A stretch of DNA of 55,585 bases from Shewanella sp. TC10 (GTDB lineage: Bacteria > Pseudomonadota > Gammaproteobacteria > Enterobacterales > Shewanellaceae). The position numbers and the translations under genes are program-made. The stretch is taken from contig NZ_VKHR01000030.1 in assembly GCF_009663145.1 (NCBI RefSeq), positions 16 through 55,600 on the forward strand. The letters run 5' to 3'. Shown piece after piece: positions 41,706 through 49,581 of this stretch. Under the pieces are notes generated by a model. It made no database searches and was not told the origin of the DNA. It saw only the letters and a program-made list of their open reading frames with translations. Each line of letters begins with the position of its first letter. The stretch's first letter is position 1.

Positions 41706-42155
41706 CTAAGAATAAGGTGGTTGAGGGTATTCTTGACCATCTTCTTCTATTTTGGGTTTTGCTGGCCTATCTCCTGTGTTTCTTTTATAAGTCGTTTCAC
41801 GGCTAGTTTTTGCCTTCTTAAGACTCGCGACAAGTCTCTCTTTAGCTTCAAGAATCATATCGTCAGCACCACTCACTCTTTCTAGCACCTCAGCCTTCGA
41901 TAAAGCACCATTTTTTATTTGAACAACAGTCTTGTTGTTTTGTAGCTTTAGCAAAGTTAAACCTTGTAAGCGAACTGAAACGTCAATCACATCTTTGATT
42001 TTTGACTCTTTAAAGATGACTTGAAGATTGCTTTTACAGTCTTCTAAAGTCCACTCCGACGGGCTTTTCTGCTCGTTAGTTACGGCAACATCATCAAACA
42101 AGTTCATAGGGTTAAAGGCCGTGCTAGTATTGCTATCGTTGTTTAAGTTATTCAT
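41706..42155 (-). CDS. Unknown protein, coupled to resolvase-like gene
   Basis: 149 aa, not recognised. Mostly soluble and charged, with a disordered Pro/Lys-rich tail. The ATG lies one base after the stop of the resolvase-like gene upstream, so the two are co-translated and probably act together. Confidence 0.65.
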   Translation of the reverse strand: MNNLNNDSNTSTAFNPMNLFDDVAVTNEQKSPSEWTLEDCKSNLQVIFKESKIKDVIDVSVRLQGLTLLKLQNNKTVVQIKNGALSKAEVLERVSGADDMILEAKERLVASLKKAKTSRETTYKRNTGDRPAKPKIEEDGQEYPQPPYS

Positions 42156-42156
42156 G

Positions 42157-42678
42157 CTATTTTTCCTCGTTGTTTAAAATTCTATTTACAGAACGTCTAG
42201 ATATTTGGGTTGTTTGGGCTATATCGCTAATGCTCATGTTCGTGTTTTTCTTATAGTTTTTCACATCACCTTTTACCTCTTCGGTTATTGGCTTTCGTCC
42301 TTGAGGTTTGTTGCTTAAATCCTTTCCCTTCATGATTTTTGCACTAATGACATAGTGTTCAAAATCCTTCAAAGCTTTAAAACGGCCTGATAAGTTAGCA
42401 TTCATATCTAAAACGGTTAGCTTCGCTCCTTTGCTCTCTACTTGCTCGATTAGAGCTATCAACTTGTTTGTATCTTGCGCTAAAAACCTCAAGCTACAGA
42501 TAACAAATTCATCACCATTATTCAGTGCGTTGATACATGGTAATAGGGTCATTTTCTCACCAAACCCAGTCGCTTTCTCAATGATTACTTTGTCGCAATC
42601 CTTAAGTAAAAGTTCTTGATTGAGCTTTACGTCACCTCTCTTGCTATACGGTGATATTCCTTGGTATCCGATTTTCAT
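42157..42678 (-). CDS. Degenerate serine-recombinase-like DNA-binding protein
   Basis: 173 aa that aligns along its length with the active recombinase at 40888-41454: same N-terminal spacing, same linker, and a C-terminal HTH (MSISDIAQTTQISRRSVNRI). Ser9 is kept, but the catalytic arginines are gone: YARCS has become YQGIS, and LDRLARS has become LRFLAQD. It should not cut DNA. A DNA-binding regulator or segregation factor derived from a resolvase is the best reading. Confidence 0.75.
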   Translation of the reverse strand: MKIGYQGISPYSKRGDVKLNQELLLKDCDKVIIEKATGFGEKMTLLPCINALNNGDEFVICSLRFLAQDTNKLIALIEQVESKGAKLTVLDMNANLSGRFKALKDFEHYVISAKIMKGKDLSNKPQGRKPITEEVKGDVKNYKKNTNMSISDIAQTTQISRRSVNRILNNEEK

Positions 42679-42980
42679 TTTATCTACTCGTGGTGCTGTT
42701 CAATTTGTGGAGCCATTAAATCAACCTAAGGGGCTGTTGATCAAAAACATTTTTTTTGGATGTGCTCATCTGAAGCGGTTTGTATGAGCTAAAAACGCAC
42801 TGTAATCAGTGTATGCAAATTTTTTAATGGTAGCGTGCTAAAACATATGCTTTAGCGCATCAGTATGGCGAAGAATGCTTAAAGTATCTATAAACCCACG
42901 GCAAAGTTACGACGCTGGTTGGAAAGAGCTTTCGGTATTGCTTAGAGAGTGATACGAAAATCATTAGCATGGATGTTGGT

Positions 42981-43030
42981 GGTTGCTCCGCTCTGTGCGG
43001 ATGGGCCTTCGGGCTAAGTTGTGGCAATAG
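42981..43030 (+). ncRNA. Possible structured RNA or leader
   Basis: A GC-rich island in A/T-rich DNA with nested pairing: TTGC (42983-42986) with GCAA (43024-43027) encloses TCCGC-TCTGT-GCGGA (42987-43001) and GCC-TTCG-GGC (43005-43014), the latter a UUCG tetraloop, a hallmark of stable RNA. It is upstream of the replication operon on the same strand. Family not recognised. Confidence 0.35.
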
Positions 43031-43054
43031 AGTTAAGAAGGGGGAGAGTAATCA

Positions 43055-43093
43055 ATGAGTAATTTTATCGACACGACTTTTGTATTTACTTAA
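43055..43093 (+). CDS. Possible 12-aa leader peptide
   Basis: ATG at 43055 opens a 12-codon frame (MSNFIDTTFVFT) behind a strong AGAAGGGGGAGAG ribosome site. It lies between the structured stretch and the replication operon. It may be a leader peptide, or the purine-rich tract may serve another purpose. Confidence 0.25.
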   Translation: MSNFIDTTFVFT

Positions 43094-43254
43094 AAAGAAT
43101 ATTCATTTGTGTTTTTCAAGGTTTCAACTGGCTGATTCATCGACAGCACTTTTTGATATAAAACTTGACGATATATTAACTTAATCAATACGCTACGCAG
43201 GCGAGATTAATAATATTTGCTTGCAAAATCAGTGAGTTAGGGTATAATAATTGT

Positions 43255-43512
43255 ATGAAAACAAAAGACCTAGAAGATGTTCTGATTTTAGCTACAGATG
43301 GCATTAGGGTGATTCCCCCTAGAAGTCTGTTAGTAGAATCTGGCCTGTTAGACTCAGAGGCAAGAACATTTAGCAAATACCTAAAAAACAAAGGATACGT
43401 CAAGCTTTCAGCTCTTAGAGCAAAGCTTTTAGAAGCAGCAGAGATAGAGTTCGAGGCCATGAAGCTCTCTATTTCCATTAACCTAGAAGATGCAATTTCA
43501 AGTAGCACCTAA
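43255..43512 (+). CDS. Small unknown protein, first gene of replication operon
   Basis: 85 aa, not recognised. Helix-rich, soluble, with a central region (ARTFSKYLKNKGYVKLSALR) that resembles a small winged-helix or HTH unit. Its end overlaps the start of the primase/helicase gene by 23 bp, so the two are translationally coupled; a regulator or origin-binding helper is a guess. Confidence 0.6.
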   Translation: MKTKDLEDVLILATDGIRVIPPRSLLVESGLLDSEARTFSKYLKNKGYVKLSALRAKLLEAAEIEFEAMKLSISINLEDAISSST

Positions 43513-46033
43513 CGTCTTTGAAAAGACGTCTTACACGACCAAATCTGTTACAAACCTGATTGAAGATATCAAATGCCTAAAGATACCTAATCAAGGAGTG
43601 ACATACGAAGATCTTGTTATAAACTATGGATCGCAATTCTGCGATTTAACTAAGCAAATCAAACAATATAACCCTTACCTTTTTCCATATTCTGTAAAAG
43701 ACCAAAATGAAAAGTTAGTTGCAGATAATATAGATAAATTGCAGTTTTTGGTCCTCGACATTGATGATTCTTGCACTATAGAGCAGTTCATTAAATGCAA
43801 TACAGACTACAAATATTACTTGCACACTACCACTACTCATCGTGTCGCAGGTGTTGATAAATTTAGAGTCATTTTCCCTATAACTGAACCTATGGATATA
43901 GCAGATGCTATAAGCCGCAAAGCTGCAATACAGGACTACTTTAGCTTTGGAGGGGATACATACTTAGATACTAGCTTCTTGATTAAGGGGCGAGGGTTCG
44001 TAGTTCCAGTGGAGCTCGACCATTATTTTGAGTATGAAACGCAAACCTCGAATATTTTGGATTTATCGTCATTTGCTAAAGGCGCTAGTTCCGTCAAGCC
44101 TACAGGTAAAAAAGTAGATGCGATAGAAGGAATGGACAACTCTCCTGAAGTAATTAAGCTTGCTCAAGTTTATATGGACGCATGTGAAAATTCGGTAATA
44201 ACAGTCAATAATCGAAAATGCTCTAGAAATGATGCTTTCTTTTTTCTTCATGCTGAAATCGCAAAGCACAGGGTTAGTGAAGAGTTTCAAATTGCTTTAG
44301 CCCATAAGATGAATTGGGATCAAAAGAGGAATACAGTCCAGAAGACAGTAGATGAGGCGAGAAAATATTGTAGAAGTATTGATATATCTGCGCTCAAAAA
44401 GAAATCCACAAACTATAAAGTTGAAACTAAAAAAGTAACCTACCTGCAAGCAGATGATGTGCAAATTAAGGACGGTAAGAAGCACCTGTTAACAGCGACT
44501 ACAGGCACAGGGAAAACCACTCTTGTACTAGATAAAATGGATAGAAAAGTGATTTTTGCCGCTCCACTAAATTCAATTGTTGAGCAACAATCCCATAATC
44601 GAACATGTGTAACTTTAACTGGATGTAGTGGTGTTTTACCTTCAGGCGATAAAATCATATGTAGCTACAACGCACTTATAGCCCTACTAGACAAGAATGA
44701 CTTAAGTGATTACTTGATTGTGTTAGATGAATTTCATCGAGTTCTATCTGATGGTTTTAGATTGGATGTAATGTCAGGTCTAATTGAAAGGCTCAAAGCA
44801 AAATCATATACCGTCCTTTGTATGTCAGGAACTTTTGACCCCACTCACTTGGATTGTTTCAAATTCGATTATCACTTCGATTTCAAAGCCGATAGGCCGA
44901 CAAGAGAAATAACTGTACTTGAGACCACTGGCACTTTAGATAATGCACTGGTTCGATTTCTGAAAAACCTTAATCCTTTAAGTAACAACTTAGTGCTATT
45001 TGATGATAAGAAAAAGGCTTTAGCCATAGAGAAGGTGCTGAGTAACATTGAGGTTATTAGCTCTGATTCAAAAGAGGATGATTGTCATAAGCAAATCTTA
45101 GCATTGGGCGAGATAAAGGGGACTGTCATAACAACTCAAGTATTGTTGGAGGGTATTAATTTAAAGGGGATTGATAACATCATTATTGTGGCTAGTAAAT
45201 ATTGGTCAGAAGAGCAAATTGTTCAGTTTTATGAACGGGATAGAGACCGAAGTGCGAAGTGCTATTTAGTGAAAAAGCCAACAAAAGACATCGAAAGCTA
45301 CATCCCTGATGCTTATAAGGAAAAAGAGTATCAAAACCAGTTCTATAACGAAGTTAATAATCTGGGAGTCGATAAGCTAAAACTGCTTGGGGCTAGGGAT
45401 ATGGAGAAGCTCATTCGTATAGAGGGAAGTCAAATCTATATGAACTTGCTATATCCATATCATAAGCAAAAGTCTGCAATGGACGTAGCTAACTTTAGGA
45501 AGGGGTTAACGTTTGAAAAGTATGATTATAGCTTAACCACAGATGTTGAAAGTATCTCCTCGTCAACTGTAGCTGCACTCGACAAGGTAAAAAACTTGAG
45601 CAAGGAAGTTAAAAGCCAAAGCTACGCACAAGCCGTTGAGAAGGCATTAAATCGAGAGCGATATGATGAGGACCATGATTCAGTATTCAATATGGTGACG
45701 TTGTTACTTGATAACGGCTTCGATAAAGAAGAAGTTCGAGAAATAGCTCTTAAAAGAAAAGAGCTAGGTATATACAAAGATAGGCTCTTATTCGCTGACC
45801 TGACATTAGAGAGGGCAATATATAAGCAGTTTGTCGTTGGCGAGTATTACACTGCAATAGATGCTAAAGCCATCATCACAAAAACGGTGACTAATAGCCC
45901 TCAAGTCACAGTTAGAGTGAACCCGAATCATTACCTGAAAATTTTGAATAGATACTTTCATATCAAACGTAAACCAACAAAAAAAGGAGTCGTAATTGTC
46001 TCAAAAAGAGAGGTGAATAATGTTCAATTATGA
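43490..46033 (+). CDS. Primase-like / SF2 helicase replication protein
   Basis: 847 aa. The N-terminal ~200 residues look like an archaeo-eukaryotic primase (AEP/PrimPol) domain: FLVLDIDD (D90, D92), TTTTH (H117) and KFRVIFP (R126) follow the DxD...H...R order of that family. The C-terminal half is an SF2 helicase: Walker A TGTGKTT (about 338-344), DEFH (413-416), a CMSGTF motif III and a QFYERDRDRS motif VI-like block. Such fusions replicate plasmids and phage satellites. It is followed by two small genes with ATGA overlaps. No relaxase or Rep-type initiator is present elsewhere in the element. Confidence 0.7.
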   Translation: MQFQVAPNVFEKTSYTTKSVTNLIEDIKCLKIPNQGVTYEDLVINYGSQFCDLTKQIKQYNPYLFPYSVKDQNEKLVADNIDKLQFLVLDIDDSCTIEQFIKCNTDYKYYLHTTTTHRVAGVDKFRVIFPITEPMDIADAISRKAAIQDYFSFGGDTYLDTSFLIKGRGFVVPVELDHYFEYETQTSNILDLSSFAKGASSVKPTGKKVDAIEGMDNSPEVIKLAQVYMDACENSVITVNNRKCSRNDAFFFLHAEIAKHRVSEEFQIALAHKMNWDQKRNTVQKTVDEARKYCRSIDISALKKKSTNYKVETKKVTYLQADDVQIKDGKKHLLTATTGTGKTTLVLDKMDRKVIFAAPLNSIVEQQSHNRTCVTLTGCSGVLPSGDKIICSYNALIALLDKNDLSDYLIVLDEFHRVLSDGFRLDVMSGLIERLKAKSYTVLCMSGTFDPTHLDCFKFDYHFDFKADRPTREITVLETTGTLDNALVRFLKNLNPLSNNLVLFDDKKKALAIEKVLSNIEVISSDSKEDDCHKQILALGEIKGTVITTQVLLEGINLKGIDNIIIVASKYWSEEQIVQFYERDRDRSAKCYLVKKPTKDIESYIPDAYKEKEYQNQFYNEVNNLGVDKLKLLGARDMEKLIRIEGSQIYMNLLYPYHKQKSAMDVANFRKGLTFEKYDYSLTTDVESISSSTVAALDKVKNLSKEVKSQSYAQAVEKALNRERYDEDHDSVFNMVTLLLDNGFDKEEVREIALKRKELGIYKDRLLFADLTLERAIYKQFVVGEYYTAIDAKAIITKTVTNSPQVTVRVNPNHYLKILNRYFHIKRKPTKKGVVIVSKREVNNVQL

Positions 46034-46389
46034 GCTTGATAAGCTCCCTAGTTTCTATGGGAGGTAAGTATTTGGGGGAGCATGAGTACAGAACAAAAAT
46101 GGAACTACTGAATTTTTTGAACTTGCTCTGGGTTCTTGACCAAAAACGCTTCTCTCGAACTGCATTGATGAGGGACCTAGGCGTCCCTTACTCAATCGCT
46201 AGATGCTTTTCTGAGGGCAAGGGGGTCAACCCATATCACTGTTATAAATCGATACATGATGAGCCTGAAAAGGCTCAAGCCATTAGAGAACTAGTGATAA
46301 ACATTAACCAAGCAAGAAAAGTGGATAAATTACTCGATAAGCCAGTTGTTGAAGGTGATTTTTTCAAAGATAAGAGGAGAAAAAGATGA
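46030..46389 (+). CDS. Unknown small protein in replication operon
   Basis: 119 aa, not recognised. Helix-rich and basic at the C-terminus (KDKRRKR). The region FSRTALMRDLGVPYSIARCF has the look of an HTH. Start overlaps the primase/helicase stop (ATGA). Confidence 0.6.
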   Translation: MSLISSLVSMGGKYLGEHEYRTKMELLNFLNLLWVLDQKRFSRTALMRDLGVPYSIARCFSEGKGVNPYHCYKSIHDEPEKAQAIRELVININQARKVDKLLDKPVVEGDFFKDKRRKR

Positions 46390-46580
46390 AAAGAAGAATG
46401 AAGGATTTCATTTACTACATGAGTATAGGCAGTAAGCCAGAATGGATAGTTAAACAAATGGAATTAACCGAAGGTGAAGCTATAGATTTAACAGTAAAAG
46501 TTAAATCATTTATGGATAGCTTGCAGTTAGAGGCTGCTAGGCGTGAACGATTTCAGCGATTTTATCAGGCGGAGTTGTAA
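46386..46580 (+). CDS. Unknown small basic protein in replication operon
   Basis: 64 aa, basic and helical, with a possible HTH-like start (KPEWIVKQMELTEGEAIDL). Start overlaps the previous stop (ATGA), and AAGAGGAG lies upstream. Last gene of the operon. Confidence 0.55.
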   Translation: MKRRMKDFIYYMSIGSKPEWIVKQMELTEGEAIDLTVKVKSFMDSLQLEAARRERFQRFYQAEL

Positions 46581-46848
46581 TTGTTCACCTAAAAGCACAT
46601 TAAAACTAGTTTTAACCCGTTTGTTCAGCTCCTCCTAGTGGGACCTCTTCCTAAAGAAAGCCTAATACTATGACTTTGCGGAATAAATACGTCACAGGTC
46701 ATGTTCTTAAGCCGAACTTAGAAGTATGATTGATGCCACATGGATCATTGTCTATGGTGGTGTTATGACAAGGCAATGCTTGCTGAATACTTAATTCGAT
46801 AACGACAAAAGTAATAGTGGTGAAAATACTGCTGCCTTAGGAATCCTG

Positions 46849-49581
46849 ATGAATATTACCAAAATAGAAGAAATCGTTAAAAAATTAGCTACAGATATTA
46901 ATGCTAACCAAGTTAACAAGGATGAATTTGTATACCAACTAATGGCGGCTTACGGTCATCGTAAAACAACCATAGGTCGTATTAAATCAGGTGAGCGTAA
47001 TTTATCTAAAGTTGATGGTGAAGTCAGAGCTAAGCGCCATATTTACTTTAAGCAAAGCCAATATGATTGTGTGTTGTTAGATATCGACAACATGAAAAAA
47101 GAACCTTCTGTTTCTCGTGATAAAATTCGTTTTGTTATCGCTACAGACTTTAATCAGTTTGTTGCCTTAGATACTCGTACCCACGATACCTTAGATATTG
47201 AGTTTAATGAACTAGGTAAACATTTTGATTTCTTCTTACCTTGGGCTGGTATGGAAAAAGCGGTTTACCAAGGTGAAAATCCTGCTGATGTTAAAGCGGC
47301 TGAAAAAATGGCTAAGTTGTTCGACTTAATCAAAGCCGATAATTTTAATGAAGAGAACAACGACGATACCACGGCACTTCATAACCTAAACGTATTCTTA
47401 ACCCGTTTACTGTTCTGCTTTTTCGCTGAAGATACAGGAATATTTACTCAAAACCAATTTAGCGGTGAGCTTGAATCACATACTAAGGTAGATGGCTCAG
47501 ATGTTGATAGTTACTTAAACCGCTTATTTGAAGTTTTAAATACCAGTAAAGAAAACCGTGGTGACTTACCGGACTACTTAGCTAATTTTGAATTTGTAAA
47601 TGGTGGCTTATTTGCAAATACTATTGCGTCACCAAGGTTTGCCACTAAATCACGTAAAATGCTCATTGAGTGTGGCAGTGAGCTAGATTGGTCTAATATT
47701 AACCCTGATATTTTTGGCTCTATGATTCAAGCCGTAGTTCACCCAGACCAGCGTGGCGGCATGGGTATGCACTACACCTCTGTTACCAACATTATGAAGG
47801 TGATTGAACCGCTATATCTCGATGAGCTTTATGCTGAATTTGAAAATATTGAAGATAATATTGATGCTAAGTTAAAACCAAGTCGCTTACGAAAATTACA
47901 TGATCGTATTGCTGAAATTAAAATTTTCGACCCTGCTTGTGGATCGGGCAACTTTCTGATTATTGCCTTTAAAGAGTTACGTAAGCTGGAGATGGAAATC
48001 ATCAAGCGTTTACAAGAATTAGAGCAGAATGATAACCAAGATGACCTGTTTAATGATGTTGGTTTAGATTCTTCTTTTTCACGTATCAAGCTTTCTCAAT
48101 TTTACGGCATTGAACTAGATGACTTTGCTCATGAGGTAGCGATCCTTTCGCTTTGGCTTGCTGAGCACCAGATGAATGTTGAGTTTAAGTCTGAATTTGG
48201 TGAGTGTGAACCAACCCTACCACTCCATCACGGAGGCAATATAGTGCATGGAAATGCGTGTAATGTTGATTGGAATGTGGTTTGTCATAATGATGGTAGT
48301 GAGATTTACGTTTGTGGGAACCCTCCATATGCAGGGCAAAGAAATCAGATTGACCAGCATAAAGTGGATTTAGATGTAGTTTTTTCAGGAATGAAAGACT
48401 ACAAAAAAATGGATTATATCTCTTGTTGGTTTTTTAAGGCTTCAACATATATAAAAAACAACCAGATGATTTCATTTGTAACAACAAACTCTATTTGCCA
48501 AGGAACACAGGTAAATATGCTCTGGCCTAAACTTTTTAATGCCGGAATAGAAATTTATTTTGCTTACGCACCTTTTAAGTGGACTAATAATGCTAAAGAT
48601 AAAGCAGGTGTAACTTGCACAATAATTGGGTTAGGTAAGCCCAATAGTGGTAGGAATAAATATATTTATAACAGCATGTATAAAGAGTTTGCAAAGAATA
48701 TAAATGCTTATCTTGTGGATGGAGAAAATTTAATTATAGAAAAAAGGAACTCACCAATATCTAAACTTCCCAAAATGCAAGGGGGGAATCAACCTAGAGA
48801 AGGTGGTTTCTTAATGCTTGATGATACTGAAAAGAACTCCATAGTTGAAAACGATGGGAGAATTACTAAGTTTATTCGCCCTCTAATGGGGTCTAATGAA
48901 TTTATTAAAAGCATCAAAAGGTGGGCTATATGGATAACTGATGAAACATTAAGTGAAGCTCTTGGTATTCCAGAATTACAGAAGAGAGTTGAGTCAGTTA
49001 AAGCTCATAGAGAAAATGGTAATAGTGTTGAACTTTCATTCAAGAATGTTCCACATAAGTTTGTAACTACGAAAACAGGCAAAGCTCATCAGTTTATAAT
49101 TCCTATCGTCTCATCAGAAAAGCGGGAATATATACCTATGGGGTTATTAAGTTCAGATGTTGTTGTAACAAGTAAAGCATTTTCCATTTTTGATCAGCCT
49201 TTATATGTTCTTGGGCTATTGCTTTCAAGAATGCACATGCAATGGGTAAAAGCTGTTTCAGGTCGATTAGGCACGGGAATCAGTTATTCATCACAGATTT
49301 GTTATAACACATTCCCTGTCCCTGATATCCCTGAAGGTAAAGAAGAAGTTATTGCAAACCTAGTCTTAGATGTCCTCTCGACCAGAGAAATGTTCCCTCA
49401 AAATACGCTTGCGGAATTGTATTCTGGTGAGTCAATGCCAGAAGAGCTAATCGACGCTCATGCAGCTTTAGATTCTGAAATTGAAAAGCTTTATTCAGCA
49501 AGTGAATTTAAATCCGACATTGAACGGCTCTCACTACTATTTAGTTTATATAAAGAAATGACAGGAGGTCAAAATGCGTAA
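46849..49581 (+). CDS. MmeI-type DNA adenine methyltransferase
   Basis: 910 aa class I SAM-dependent N6-adenine methyltransferase of the MmeI/type IIG-like group. After an N-terminal ~115 aa without the PD-(D/E)XK nuclease signature of true MmeI, it has the helical spacer (NVFLTRLLFCFFAEDTGIF), SAM motif I DPACGSGNF (361-369), motif IV NPPY (491-494), a target recognition region (about 600-830) and a helical C-terminus. It should mark self DNA at one site. TAGGA precedes the ATG. The stop overlaps the helicase start by 8 bp. Arginine codons change from mainly CGN to mainly AGA/AGG in the target-recognition half. Confidence 0.88.
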   Translation: MNITKIEEIVKKLATDINANQVNKDEFVYQLMAAYGHRKTTIGRIKSGERNLSKVDGEVRAKRHIYFKQSQYDCVLLDIDNMKKEPSVSRDKIRFVIATDFNQFVALDTRTHDTLDIEFNELGKHFDFFLPWAGMEKAVYQGENPADVKAAEKMAKLFDLIKADNFNEENNDDTTALHNLNVFLTRLLFCFFAEDTGIFTQNQFSGELESHTKVDGSDVDSYLNRLFEVLNTSKENRGDLPDYLANFEFVNGGLFANTIASPRFATKSRKMLIECGSELDWSNINPDIFGSMIQAVVHPDQRGGMGMHYTSVTNIMKVIEPLYLDELYAEFENIEDNIDAKLKPSRLRKLHDRIAEIKIFDPACGSGNFLIIAFKELRKLEMEIIKRLQELEQNDNQDDLFNDVGLDSSFSRIKLSQFYGIELDDFAHEVAILSLWLAEHQMNVEFKSEFGECEPTLPLHHGGNIVHGNACNVDWNVVCHNDGSEIYVCGNPPYAGQRNQIDQHKVDLDVVFSGMKDYKKMDYISCWFFKASTYIKNNQMISFVTTNSICQGTQVNMLWPKLFNAGIEIYFAYAPFKWTNNAKDKAGVTCTIIGLGKPNSGRNKYIYNSMYKEFAKNINAYLVDGENLIIEKRNSPISKLPKMQGGNQPREGGFLMLDDTEKNSIVENDGRITKFIRPLMGSNEFIKSIKRWAIWITDETLSEALGIPELQKRVESVKAHRENGNSVELSFKNVPHKFVTTKTGKAHQFIIPIVSSEKREYIPMGLLSSDVVVTSKAFSIFDQPLYVLGLLLSRMHMQWVKAVSGRLGTGISYSSQICYNTFPVPDIPEGKEEVIANLVLDVLSTREMFPQNTLAELYSGESMPEELIDAHAALDSEIEKLYSASEFKSDIERLSLLFSLYKEMTGGQNA

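Larger units (their letters stand above)
42679..43254. other. Long non-coding region, possible origin or RNA
   Basis: 575 bp between divergent genes with no ordinary gene. It holds a small hairpin CACTG-TAAT-CAGTG (near 42799-42812) before a T run, an imperfect inverted repeat GCTAAA...TTTAGC near 42837-42854, and the GC-rich structured stretch described separately. Lying directly upstream of the primase/helicase operon, it is a reasonable place for the element's replication origin, but I see no clear iterons. Confidence 0.45.

Noticed and set aside
42679..43254. Retron or group II intron
   Set aside because: No reverse transcriptase in the element and no domain V-like sequence; only generic stems are visible.
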